Source: Shumkonia mesophila
GTDB lineage: Bacteria; Pseudomonadota; Alphaproteobacteria; Rhodospirillales; Shumkoniaceae
Direction: 5' to 3'
Length of the DNA: 64,000 nt
NCBI RefSeq assembly: GCF_026163695.1
Contig: NZ_JAOTID010000015.1
Span: 62,001 to 126,000 of the forward strand
Positions 24,851 through 33,120 of the stretch are shown here, one piece after another; within the stretch, counting starts at the first letter, position 1, and the number at the start of each line of letters is the position of its first letter. Position numbers and translations under genes: made by a program. Below the pieces are notes generated by a model. The model was given only the letters and a program-made list of their open reading frames with translations, was not told the origin of the DNA and searched no databases.

Positions 24851-26128
24851 ATGCTGGTCGCCGCCATTCTTTGCCTGCTTCTGGTTCTGCTGTTGGCCGG
24901 CATGCCGCTGGTTTTCGCCATGGGCGCCGTTTCGGCCGTCTACGTCTACTTCGCCCATATCGATCTGGGGTTGCTGGCCCAACGCTCGACCGCCTCGCTC
25001 GACAGTTTCCTCATTCTCGCCATTCCGTTCTTCTATCTGGCCGGCGAGTTGATGAACGCCTGCCGCCTGACCGACCGCATCGTCGATTTGTCGAAGGCCA
25101 TCGTCGGCCATATCCACGGCGGCCTCGCCCAGGTCAACATCTTCGCCAGCATGATCTTCTCGGGGATGTCCGGCTCGGCCACGGCGGATGCCACGGCGCT
25201 GGGCTCCGTCCTCATTCCGGCGATGAAGCGCGAGGGCTATCCGGCCCCCTTCAGCGCCGCCGTGACGGTGGCCTCCTCGATGGTCGGGCCGATCATCCCG
25301 CCCAGCGTGGCGCTGGTCATCTACGGCACCCTGGCCAACGTGTCGATCGGCCGCCTGCTGCTGGCCGGCGTCGCGCCCGGGCTGGTGATCATCGCCGCCC
25401 AGATGGTCTTCACCTATTTCGTCGCCCGGGCCCGCAAATTTCCCCGCTACACGCGGGCGACGCTGCCGGAGTTGGGCGTGGCGGTGTGGCGCGGCGGTCC
25501 GGCGATCCTGTTTCCGGTCATCATCGTCGGCGGCATTCTGCTCGGCATCTTTTCGCCGACCGAGGCGGCGGCGGTCGCCGTCCTCTATGGCCTGATCCTG
25601 GGCGTCCTCTATCGCAACGTCAGCGCCCGGACATTCTGGAAGACCATCGAAACGGTGGCCATCGGCACGGCGCGTATCCTGCTCATCATCGCCGTCGCCT
25701 CGACCTTCAGCTGGATCATGGTGCGCGAGAAGGTGCCGCATACCGTCGCCACGGCGATTTCGACGGTTTCCACCGAACCCATCGTGGTGCTGGCGATCAT
25801 CCTGGCCATGCTGGTTCTGGTCGGCCTGCTGATGGTCGCCTCGTCGGCGGAAATCGTCCTGACGCCGCTGCTGGTGCCGGTCGTGGTGCAGTTCGGCATC
25901 GACCCGGTCCATTTCGGCATCCTGATGGTGTTCACCCTGATCATCGGCGGCGGCACGCCGCCGGTCGGCATCCTGATGTTCATCGCCCAGGACATTGCCA
26001 AGATCTCGCACGGGCAGATGGTGAGGGCCATGCTGCCCTATTACGTCCCGCTGTTCGGGGCGCTGGCCATCCTGGCCATCTTCCCGCAGATCACCCTTTT
26101 CCTTCCCAGACTCGTGTTCGGGTCCTGA
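24851..26128 (+). CDS. dctM: TRAP transporter large permease (DctM)
   Basis: Large TRAP subunit of 425 residues with about 12 spans, which catalyses sodium-coupled uptake of the acid delivered by the binding protein. Signature segments are GMPLVFAMGAVSAVYVYF near residues 17-34, FASMIFSGMSGSATADATAL near residues 95-114 and TLIIGGGTPPVGILMFI near residues 360-376. Length and topology are normal for DctM. Confidence 0.93.
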   Translation: MLVAAILCLLLVLLLAGMPLVFAMGAVSAVYVYFAHIDLGLLAQRSTASLDSFLILAIPFFYLAGELMNACRLTDRIVDLSKAIVGHIHGGLAQVNIFASMIFSGMSGSATADATALGSVLIPAMKREGYPAPFSAAVTVASSMVGPIIPPSVALVIYGTLANVSIGRLLLAGVAPGLVIIAAQMVFTYFVARARKFPRYTRATLPELGVAVWRGGPAILFPVIIVGGILLGIFSPTEAAAVAVLYGLILGVLYRNVSARTFWKTIETVAIGTARILLIIAVASTFSWIMVREKVPHTVATAISTVSTEPIVVLAIILAMLVLVGLLMVASSAEIVLTPLLVPVVVQFGIDPVHFGILMVFTLIIGGGTPPVGILMFIAQDIAKISHGQMVRAMLPYYVPLFGALAILAIFPQITLFLPRLVFGS

Positions 26129-26163
26129 CCCCACCCCATCCTGATACAGGGCTGAATGACGCC

Positions 26164-26997
26164 ATGAACAAATCCCAAGCCGCCTCGCCGAAGCAGAAGC
26201 ATCAACTGGCCGAGATGACGTTCGTCGAGTTCCGGGAGCGCATCGCCGGCGACCCGGTGATTCTGATCCCCCTCGGTTCGCAGGAAGAGCAGGGGCCGAT
26301 GGCGCCGATGGGCGATTTCATGCTGACCCAGGCGATCGCCGGGCGCGTCGCCGAGGCCGCCGAGGCGATTGCCGCGCCGATCCTGCCGTTCGGCTATGCC
26401 GACTACTTCCGGCCGATACCCGGCGGCATCCAGTTGAAGCCCGAGACGTTCCGCGCCGTGCTCATGGACATCCTGGAAAATTTCCTCGACCACGACTTGA
26501 ACCGACTCGTCATCCTCAACGGCCACAGCGGCAATTATCCGTTGATCGACCAGACGATCCGCCAGGTCAAGCGCACGCGCGGCGTCATCGTGCCCTGCGT
26601 CAACCTGTGGCGGCTGATGACGCCGGCCATGTGGCACGAACTGCACGGCGATTTCGGCCCGGCCGCTTTCGCCCACGGCGGCGATCCGATCACCTCGGTG
26701 TCGCTGCATCTGGTGCCCGAGCTGATGCGGATGGATCTCATCACCCGAGAAGAGGGCAAGGGCAAAATGATCGGCCTGCCCACCGTCGGCTTGGCCGGCG
26801 TGCGCTTTCGCGATGTCGAGGTGGCGGCGCCGGTCGACATTACGGATCGCTGCACCAATGGCATCGCCGGCGGCGATCCGACCCGTTCGAGCGCTGAAAT
26901 CGGCCGCCAGATCACCGACTACATCGTCGAGTACTGCACCGCCTTCGTTCGCCATTTCGCGACGATCGATCCAACCACCGGCAATGGGGAGTTCTGA
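26164..26997 (+). CDS. Creatininase-family protein
   Basis: Metal-dependent amidohydrolase-like protein of 277 residues. Conserved features are VILIPLGSQEEQGPMAPMGD near residues 32-51, with E and D residues where the family binds metal; LVILNGHSGNY, the N-G-H-x-G-N motif; and AHGGDPITSVSLHL. The family includes creatininase, formamide hydrolases of flavin and deazaflavin synthesis and MftE, so the reaction cannot be fixed. The first motif normally contains H where M-A-P-M-G-D appears (E-Q-H-G-P-H-L/M is common); here it reads EEQGPMAPMGD, so a metal ligand may be altered. It sits between TRAP genes; dctP starts 1 base after the stop. Confidence 0.75.
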   Translation: MNKSQAASPKQKHQLAEMTFVEFRERIAGDPVILIPLGSQEEQGPMAPMGDFMLTQAIAGRVAEAAEAIAAPILPFGYADYFRPIPGGIQLKPETFRAVLMDILENFLDHDLNRLVILNGHSGNYPLIDQTIRQVKRTRGVIVPCVNLWRLMTPAMWHELHGDFGPAAFAHGGDPITSVSLHLVPELMRMDLITREEGKGKMIGLPTVGLAGVRFRDVEVAAPVDITDRCTNGIAGGDPTRSSAEIGRQITDYIVEYCTAFVRHFATIDPTTGNGEF

Positions 26998-26998
26998 C

Positions 26999-27973
26999 AT
27001 GAAGGGAATTGCCACGCTTACGGCGCTCGCCGCCGTCGCCGCTTTCGCCGTCTCGGCCCCGGCCCAGGCTCAGGAAATCCGCTACAGCCTGTGGGCACAG
27101 CCGGGGGAGGCCCAGTACGACGGCGCGGTGGAATTCAAGCGCGTCGTCGAGGAAGGGTCCAAGGGACGCCTCAAGGTGACGCTCTATCCCGGCGACCAGT
27201 TGGGGACGCCGCGCGAACTGTTCGCCCAACTCGCTGTCAACACCACCCAGATCTCGGCCAGCGGCGATCCGGGGCTCAAGGAAATCGAATACCTGGCGCT
27301 GCCCTATCTGATGAAGGGCATCAAGAATTATGTGGCCTTCATGGACACGCCGTACGGCCAGAAGCTGAACGAGAAGCTGACCAAGGAGCGCCGGCTGCGC
27401 ATCCTCGGCTTTATGCCGCGCAACCCGCGCCAGATCAGCGCCAACAAGGTCATCAATACAATGGCCGATCTCAAGGGGCTGAAGCTGCGTTCGCCCGAGC
27501 GCGACTACTATGTGAAGTCGCTCGCCGCCCTCGGCGCCAACCCGACGCCGATGGCCTTCGGCGAGGTGTACACCGGCCTGCAGACCGGCATCGTGGACGG
27601 CCAGGAAAATCCGATCGAGACCATCTACGCCCAGAAGTTCTACGAAGTGCAGAAATGCATCGCCATGGTCGACTACATCGACAAACCGGCCTACGTGGTG
27701 ATCAGCGAACTGTTCTGGTCGAGCCTGTCGGCGGACGACCAGAAGCTGCTGCAACGCGCCAACGACGCTTCCAATGTGGCGATCGTGGCGGCGATGCCCA
27801 AGCAGCAGGAGCAGTACATCAAAGAGATGAAGGCGGCCGGCATCACCTTCACCTATCCCGACAAGAAGGAGTTCGTCGCCGCGACCCAATCGGTGCGCGA
27901 TGAACTGGGCCTCAAGTCGTGGGGCAAGGAAGCCTACGCCGAGATCGTCAAGATCGGCCAACAGGACCTCTGA
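26999..27973 (+). CDS. dctP: TRAP transporter substrate-binding protein (DctP)
   Basis: Periplasmic binding protein of 324 residues. Residues 1-24 are a signal peptide with a cut near AQA-QEI. The family segments are LYPGDQLGTPRELFAQLAVN near residues 61-80, the LKGLKLRSPERDYYVKSL region with the conserved Arg that binds a carboxylate, and GEVYTGLQTGIVDGQENP near residues 188-205. The ligand is an organic acid of unknown identity. Unusually, the gene lies after the permeases and the creatininase-like gene. Confidence 0.92.
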   Translation: MKGIATLTALAAVAAFAVSAPAQAQEIRYSLWAQPGEAQYDGAVEFKRVVEEGSKGRLKVTLYPGDQLGTPRELFAQLAVNTTQISASGDPGLKEIEYLALPYLMKGIKNYVAFMDTPYGQKLNEKLTKERRLRILGFMPRNPRQISANKVINTMADLKGLKLRSPERDYYVKSLAALGANPTPMAFGEVYTGLQTGIVDGQENPIETIYAQKFYEVQKCIAMVDYIDKPAYVVISELFWSSLSADDQKLLQRANDASNVAIVAAMPKQQEQYIKEMKAAGITFTYPDKKEFVAATQSVRDELGLKSWGKEAYAEIVKIGQQDL

Positions 27974-27988
27974 ACCCGCCGTTTCAAG

Positions 27989-28021
27989 GGCACGGAGGGG
28001 CGAGGAGCGTCTCTCCGTGCC
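27989..28021 (+). other. Intercistronic hairpin after dctP
   Basis: GGCACGGAG and CTCCGTGCC form a perfect 9-bp stem with a 15-base loop, 15 bases after the dctP stop. It is the fourth hairpin behind a binding-protein gene. Confidence 0.6.
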
Positions 28022-28049
28022 TGCGCCATCTCTCTTTCGAAGGTTTCCC

Positions 28050-29243
28050 ATGACCCGTTCCATCGATGCCCTCGAACGCCGCGTGGGCGAGATCGTGGCC
28101 GAAATCGAGGACCGCCTCGTCGCCATCCGCCGCACCCTGCATGCCAATCCCGAACTGGCGTTCGCGGAGCACGAAACCGCCGCCCTGGTGGCCTCGTTTC
28201 TTGCCGATCTCGGCATCGAATATCGGGCCGGTATCGGCAAGACCGGCATCGCCGCCCTGGTCGGTTCCGGTCCCGGCAGGACTGTCGGCATCCGCGGCGA
28301 CATGGACGCCCTGCCCATCGAGGAGCGCTCTGGCGCGCCCTATGCGTCGCGCCGGCCGGGCGTCATGCATGCCTGCGGCCACGATGCCCATACGGCGATT
28401 GCCTTGGGTGTCGCCGCGGTCATGGCCCGTCTGGGCGACGACTTGCCGGGGCGGGCCATGATGATCTTCCAGCCGGCCGAGGAAAGCCTGAACGGCGCCC
28501 GGGCGATGCTGGCCGACGGTCTGTTCGACGGCACGAAGCCCGACGTCATGCTGGGCTACCACAACTGGCCGCTTCTGCCCGCCGGCACCGTCGGTTGGCA
28601 CCCCGACGTGGCCTTCGCCTCGTCCGACGGTTTCGACGTGACGATCACCGGCAAGTCGGGCCACGGCGCCCACCCCCATCTGGCCGTCGATCCCGTTGTT
28701 GCCATGGCGCATTTCATCAACGAGATCCAGATGATCGTCAGCCGCGAGATTGCCCCGTTGGCGGCGGCCGTGGTCACGGTCGGCCGGGTCCAGGGCGGCA
28801 CCGCCCGCAACCAGATCCCTGATTCGGTCCACCTCGAGGGGACCATCCGGACCCTGCTTCCGGAAACGCGCGATCATGTGATGGCGGCCCTTGAACGCGT
28901 CGCACGCGGCACCGCCGAGGGGCATCGCGTCGTCTGTGAGGTGACGTTCGTTCCCGGCGTTGCGGCGGTGCGCAACGATCCCGCCGTGCTGCCCGTCGTA
29001 CTGGCGGCGGCGCAGGACCGGCTGGGCGAGGAGCGGGTCATCTGCCTGCCGCAGGGTTCGATGGGCAGCGAGGATTTCGCCGAATACTCAAGCCGGGTAC
29101 CGGCCGCCCATCTGAGGCTGGGATCGAAACGGGACGGCCTGGACACCATGCTGCACCGCAGCGACTTCGATCTCGACGAAGGTTGTATCGCCATCGGAGC
29201 CGCGGTAGTGAGCGCCGCCGCGCTGCGGCTGATGACGGCCTGA
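28050..29243 (+). CDS. M20 family amidohydrolase
   Basis: Zinc-type peptidase/aminoacylase-like enzyme of 397 residues. Metal and catalytic motifs are GIRGDMDALP, MHACGHDAHTAIALG, FQPAEES with the general-base Glu pair, and GYHNWP. The inserted dimerisation domain starts near SGHGAHPHLAVDP. This is the IAA-amino-acid hydrolase/hippuricase branch that splits N-acyl amino acids or related amides. The start at 28050 follows CGAAGG and the hairpin. It probably acts on a compound brought in by the TRAP system, together with the creatininase-like enzyme. Confidence 0.9.
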   Translation: MTRSIDALERRVGEIVAEIEDRLVAIRRTLHANPELAFAEHETAALVASFLADLGIEYRAGIGKTGIAALVGSGPGRTVGIRGDMDALPIEERSGAPYASRRPGVMHACGHDAHTAIALGVAAVMARLGDDLPGRAMMIFQPAEESLNGARAMLADGLFDGTKPDVMLGYHNWPLLPAGTVGWHPDVAFASSDGFDVTITGKSGHGAHPHLAVDPVVAMAHFINEIQMIVSREIAPLAAAVVTVGRVQGGTARNQIPDSVHLEGTIRTLLPETRDHVMAALERVARGTAEGHRVVCEVTFVPGVAAVRNDPAVLPVVLAAAQDRLGEERVICLPQGSMGSEDFAEYSSRVPAAHLRLGSKRDGLDTMLHRSDFDLDEGCIAIGAAVVSAAALRLMTA

Positions 29244-29340
29244 AGGCGGGGCACCCACGTTACGCACACCCCTAACCGGCCTCCGAAGCAGACGCATCCC
29301 TGCCGCCTCGTCGTCGCACCTCAACTCGTCGCCCCGGCCG

Positions 29341-29408
29341 CTCAGCCGTAGCTGGCGTAGCCGACCGGCGGCCGATAGCCCGACATCACCGATCCCGCCC
29401 GCACCATC
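29341..29408 (-). repeat. Right copy of the 68-bp duplication (GYD gene 3' end)
   Basis: This copy is part of the intact GYD gene, whereas the copy at 23103-23170 is stranded. 66 of 68 bases agree and the orientation is the same. The repeats bracket the LysR, TRAP, creatininase-like and M20 genes. Confidence 0.8.
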
Positions 29409-29689
29409 GCCCGTTCGCCCTCGTCGCGGGTGATCAGCAGGGTGGTCTTCAGGCGGGTGTTGGCGCCTTCGCTGGCCAGCACCATCAGGCATGCCTCGCA
29501 GCTTTCGGTGTCGGGGAACTCGACGACGGCCATGCCGTCGAATTCGCCGATGGAGTAATAGAAGTCATCGAGCCGTCCGCCGAACGCCGCCACCGCCTTG
29601 TCCAGCTCGGCGGCCCGGTCGTGGGGCGTGTCGACCAGGGCTTTGACCTGGGGGTCCTTGTAGGTCCATTGGATGAGATAATGGGTCAT
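29342..29689 (-). CDS. GYD-domain protein
   Basis: Small cytoplasmic protein of 115 residues matching the GYD domain: THYLIQWTYKDPQVKAL, then FYYSIGEFDGMAVVEFPD and GANTRLKTTLLI. The family is ferredoxin-like in fold and functionally uncharacterised. The ATG at 29689 follows GGGAGGATCGTC, a very strong ribosome site; the longer frame upstream lacks one. The C-terminal tail MVRAGSVMSGYRPPVGYASY is duplicated 6.2 kb away. Confidence 0.82.
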   Translation of the reverse strand: MTHYLIQWTYKDPQVKALVDTPHDRAAELDKAVAAFGGRLDDFYYSIGEFDGMAVVEFPDTESCEACLMVLASEGANTRLKTTLLITRDEGERAMVRAGSVMSGYRPPVGYASYG

Positions 29690-29998
29690 GACGATCCTCC
29701 CGCAATCGCTGCATTGGCCAGGATCTGTTCGCACGCCATTATACGCCGAACGGACCGTCGGGGGCAGTCCGGACCGGCCGGAGGGGGGCGGAAAACGTCT
29801 TGGCGTTCCTCTTCCGGGGGATGCGTGCGGCGGCCTCTTTCGCTTTCAGGTTCGATCCCGCGCGCTTTCCTGGTAGAATCGCTTCCGTACGTGAGGGGGA
29901 ATAACGACTTCGGGAGGCAGTGCGGCGCGCGTGCGAACCGTGGCGGGTGGTGTGTTGCCCGTCTGTCGGAGGACGCGACAATTGCCTGGTGGCGTGCG

Positions 29999-32566
29999 AT
30001 GAGAACGACCGAGGACGTGGGCGAACTCGAACGCCGGGTCGAGGAACGGACCGCCGCGCTGACCCGCGAGGTCGCCGAACGCAGGGAGATCGAAGCCGAG
30101 CTGCGGCGGCGGGACGCCGTTCAGCGCACGCTCACCGAGACGACGGTCCGGCTGTTCGCGGCGTCCGACTGGACGGCCATCGTCGGCGACGTCCTCGATG
30201 CGATGGGCGAGGTGGTGGCCGCCGATCGCATCCATGTCTACGAAGCCGGCCGGGGCTCGAACGGTGGCTGGGCCGGCCGATTGCGGTTCGAATGGACGGC
30301 CTCCGGCGTGGCGCCGCAGATGGGCAATGCGCTGGCGCGGGAACTTCCGCTCGACTCGCCCGCCACCGAACGCTGGGTCACGGCGCTGAGCAGCGGCGAG
30401 ACCCTGCACGCGCGGGCCTGCGAGATGCCCGAGGCCGAGCGGGAGCTGGCCGTGGCGCTCGACGTGCGGGCGATCCTCATGGTGCCCATTCTGGTCGACG
30501 AGACGTGGTGGGGCGCCATCGGTTTCGTCGATGCCCGCGGCGAGAGGACCTGGAACGACATCGACGTCCAGGCGCTGCGGGTGGTAGCCGGCGCGCTGGG
30601 CACCGCGATCCGCCGGGCCCGCCACGAGAAAGCCCTGCGCGACAGCGGCGAACGGCTGCGGGGCGCGGTGGAGAGCCTGCAGGAGGAATTCGCGCTGTTC
30701 GACGCCGAGGATCGCCTGGTGCTGTGCAACAGCGCCTTTCGGCGCCGCCATCCGGCGGCCGACCAGGCCCTCAGGGAGGGTTGGGACTACGAGACGCTGC
30801 TGCGTGCCGACGTCGAGGCCGGCCGCCTGGTGGAGGCGTTGGGGCAGGAGGAAGCGTTCATCGAGGAGCGGCTCGAACGCCACCGCAATCCGCAGGGGTC
30901 GATCCTGCGTACCTTTGCCGACGGTTCGGTATCGCTGATCAAGGAAAGCCGGACGGCGGACGGGGGGACCGCGCTGACCTTTGCCGACGTCACCCAATTG
31001 CAGCGGATCAACGCCGCCCTGGAGGCGGCGAAGACCGAGGCCGAGGCGGCGCGAGCCCTTTTGCAGGATGCCCTGGAAAGCACCACCGAGGCCTTCGCCC
31101 TTTATGACAGCGAGGGCCGGCTGGCGATCTTCAACAGGGCCTACCGGGAGCTATACCGGCATTCGCCGGAACTGTTGACGCCCGGCGTCAGCTTCGAAAC
31201 GATCCTGCGCGACCGCCTTCGGCAAAACATGGTCCCCGACCTTGAGGGCGACGGCGAGACGTGGGTCCAGTGGCGGCTTCAAACCTTCCTCAGGGCCTCG
31301 GGCTCCATCGAGCGCGCCTTCCCCGGCGGCACCTGGTGGAAGGTGAACGAGCAGCGCACCGCCAACGGCGGCATCGCGCAGATTGCCACCGACATCACCG
31401 CCATCAAGGCGCGCGAGAAGGCGCTGGCGGAGGCCAAAACCGAGGCCGAGGCTTCCAAAGCCCTGCTGCAGGACGCGCTGGCCAGCCTGTCGGACTCCTT
31501 CGCGCTGTTCGACGACCGCGGCCGGCTGATCGCCTTCAACCGGGCCTGGGAAACCCTGTTCGCGGAGTCGTCCGACCTGCTTCGTGTAGGCGATACCTAC
31601 GAAGACATTCTGCGCGAACGCGGCCGACGGGGCCTGATCCACGATTTCCCCGACGACCCGGATGGCTGGATGCGCTGGCGAATGGATATCTTCTGGAATG
31701 AGCGGGGACCGATCGAACGGATATTCCCGAACGGGCGCTGGTGGCGGTTCATCGAAAAGCGTACCACCGCCGGCGGCGTCGCCCAGATCGCCACCGAGAT
31801 CACCGCCATAAAGGCCCGCGAGGAGGCCACCCAGCGACTGCAGGACGAACTGGCCCACGTGACGCGGGTCAGCACCATGGGACAGATGGCGACCGGATTC
31901 GCCCACGAGCTCAACCAGCCGCTGGCCGCCATCGTCAACTATGCCCAGGGTTGCCTGCGCCGCCACCGCTCGGGGGCCATCTCCGGAGACGATTTCGTGC
32001 GCGTCACCGAGCTGATCGTGGCGCAGGCCCATCGCGCCGGCGACATCATCCGGCGAATCCGCCGGTTCGTGCAGAAGGAGCCCCAGGAAATCCGCGCCAT
32101 CGACGTCAACGCGGCGATCCGCGAGGCGGTCGGGCTGGTCGGCGGCGAAGCGCTGCGCCACGACGTGGACATCCGTCTCGACCTTGCCGACGGCCTGCCG
32201 GCGGTCGAGGCCGATCCCGTGCAACTTCAGCAGGTGATCCTCAACCTCGCCCGCAATGCCATCGAGGCGATCGGCGAAACGGCGGAACAGGGGGGGCGGC
32301 TTCGCCTGGCCACGCGCCTCTCCCCGCCGGAGCAGGTCGAGATCCTGGTGACCGACAGCGGACCGGGCATCGACGACGTCGTGCAGAAGAGCATCTTCGA
32401 CCCGTTCTTCACCACCAAGGCGAGCGGCATGGGCATGGGACTGCCGATCTGCCGCTCGATCGCCGAATCCTTCGGCGGCCAGCTTGCCCTTCAGGCCAGC
32501 CGGCCGGGCGAGACGACCTTCCGGATGGCCGTCAAGGCCGTCGGCGAGCCGAGCGCGCCGGCCTGA
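29999..32566 (+). CDS. GAF/multi-PAS sensor histidine kinase
   Basis: Soluble sensor kinase of about 855 residues. A coiled-coil start (ELERRVEERTAALTREVAER) leads to a GAF-like domain (about 45-205), then three PAS domains spaced about 135 residues apart (from about 220, 354 and 489), the last two preceded by near-identical linkers (KTEAEA-ALLQDAL). The H-box FAHELNQPLAAIVNYAQG has H636. The ATPase domain shows NLARNAIEAI, TDSGPGIDD and FDPFFTTKASGMGMGLPICR, as in the FixL/DctB-type kinase group. No transmembrane span and no adjacent response regulator are seen. The start is uncertain; GGAGG lies 26 bases upstream, so a non-ATG start is possible. Confidence 0.85.
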   Translation: MRTTEDVGELERRVEERTAALTREVAERREIEAELRRRDAVQRTLTETTVRLFAASDWTAIVGDVLDAMGEVVAADRIHVYEAGRGSNGGWAGRLRFEWTASGVAPQMGNALARELPLDSPATERWVTALSSGETLHARACEMPEAERELAVALDVRAILMVPILVDETWWGAIGFVDARGERTWNDIDVQALRVVAGALGTAIRRARHEKALRDSGERLRGAVESLQEEFALFDAEDRLVLCNSAFRRRHPAADQALREGWDYETLLRADVEAGRLVEALGQEEAFIEERLERHRNPQGSILRTFADGSVSLIKESRTADGGTALTFADVTQLQRINAALEAAKTEAEAARALLQDALESTTEAFALYDSEGRLAIFNRAYRELYRHSPELLTPGVSFETILRDRLRQNMVPDLEGDGETWVQWRLQTFLRASGSIERAFPGGTWWKVNEQRTANGGIAQIATDITAIKAREKALAEAKTEAEASKALLQDALASLSDSFALFDDRGRLIAFNRAWETLFAESSDLLRVGDTYEDILRERGRRGLIHDFPDDPDGWMRWRMDIFWNERGPIERIFPNGRWWRFIEKRTTAGGVAQIATEITAIKAREEATQRLQDELAHVTRVSTMGQMATGFAHELNQPLAAIVNYAQGCLRRHRSGAISGDDFVRVTELIVAQAHRAGDIIRRIRRFVQKEPQEIRAIDVNAAIREAVGLVGGEALRHDVDIRLDLADGLPAVEADPVQLQQVILNLARNAIEAIGETAEQGGRLRLATRLSPPEQVEILVTDSGPGIDDVVQKSIFDPFFTTKASGMGMGLPICRSIAESFGGQLALQASRPGETTFRMAVKAVGEPSAPA

Positions 32567-32646
32567 CGGCCGGTTTGACGGCGGCGGATGTTTTGCCCAT
32601 GATCGGCCAGGCGCCGGCGGGGCGCCTTGGCGACGGACGGGGTGCC

Positions 32647-33120
32647 ATGGGCAAGGAAATCGAGCGGAAGTTCCTGGTGGTCGGCGACGCCTGGCGGGGC
32701 TTGGTTCCCGGCACCCGCTACCGCCAGGGATACCTGTCGACGGTGAAGGAGCGGACGGTTCGCGTGCGCGTGGCGGGCGAGAAGGCCTTCCTCACCGTCA
32801 AGGGCCTGGCGGTGGGGGCGACGCGGGCCGAGTTCGAATACGCCATCCCGCCGGCCGACGCCGAGGCGATGCTGGATGCCCTGTGCGAACGGCCGATCGT
32901 CGAGAAGATCCGCTATCGCATTCCCTTCGCCGGTCGGACCTGGGAGGTCGACGAGTTCGGCGGCGCCAACGCCGGCCTGATCGTCGCCGAGCTCGAGCTC
33001 ACCCACGAGGGGCAAGCCTTCGACCGGCCCGACTGGATCGGTCGCGAGGTGACCGGCGAGGCCCGCTATTTCAACGCCAACCTGGTGGCCCGGCCCTATT
33101 CGACGTGGAAGGACCGGTAG
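32647..33120 (+). CDS. CYTH domain protein
   Basis: Protein of 157 residues with the CYTH fold (triphosphate tunnel metalloenzyme family). The hallmark E-x-E-x-K is EIERK at residues 4-8. Alternating charged strands follow: RTVRVRVAGEKAFLTVKG, EFEYAIP, KIRYRIPF, WEVDEF and VAELEL, as expected of the tunnel barrel. Bacterial relatives hydrolyse inorganic triphosphate or similar; the exact substrate is unknown. It ends convergently with the PiT gene, overlapping it by 25 bases. Confidence 0.88.
   Translation: MGKEIERKFLVVGDAWRGLVPGTRYRQGYLSTVKERTVRVRVAGEKAFLTVKGLAVGATRAEFEYAIPPADAEAMLDALCERPIVEKIRYRIPFAGRTWEVDEFGGANAGLIVAELELTHEGQAFDRPDWIGREVTGEARYFNANLVARPYSTWKDR

Noticed and set aside
29621-29998. 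A 126-residue N-terminal extension of the histidine kinase
   Set aside because: It would overlap the GYD gene on the other strand and has no domain or ribosome site. The family-like sequence begins at about 29999.
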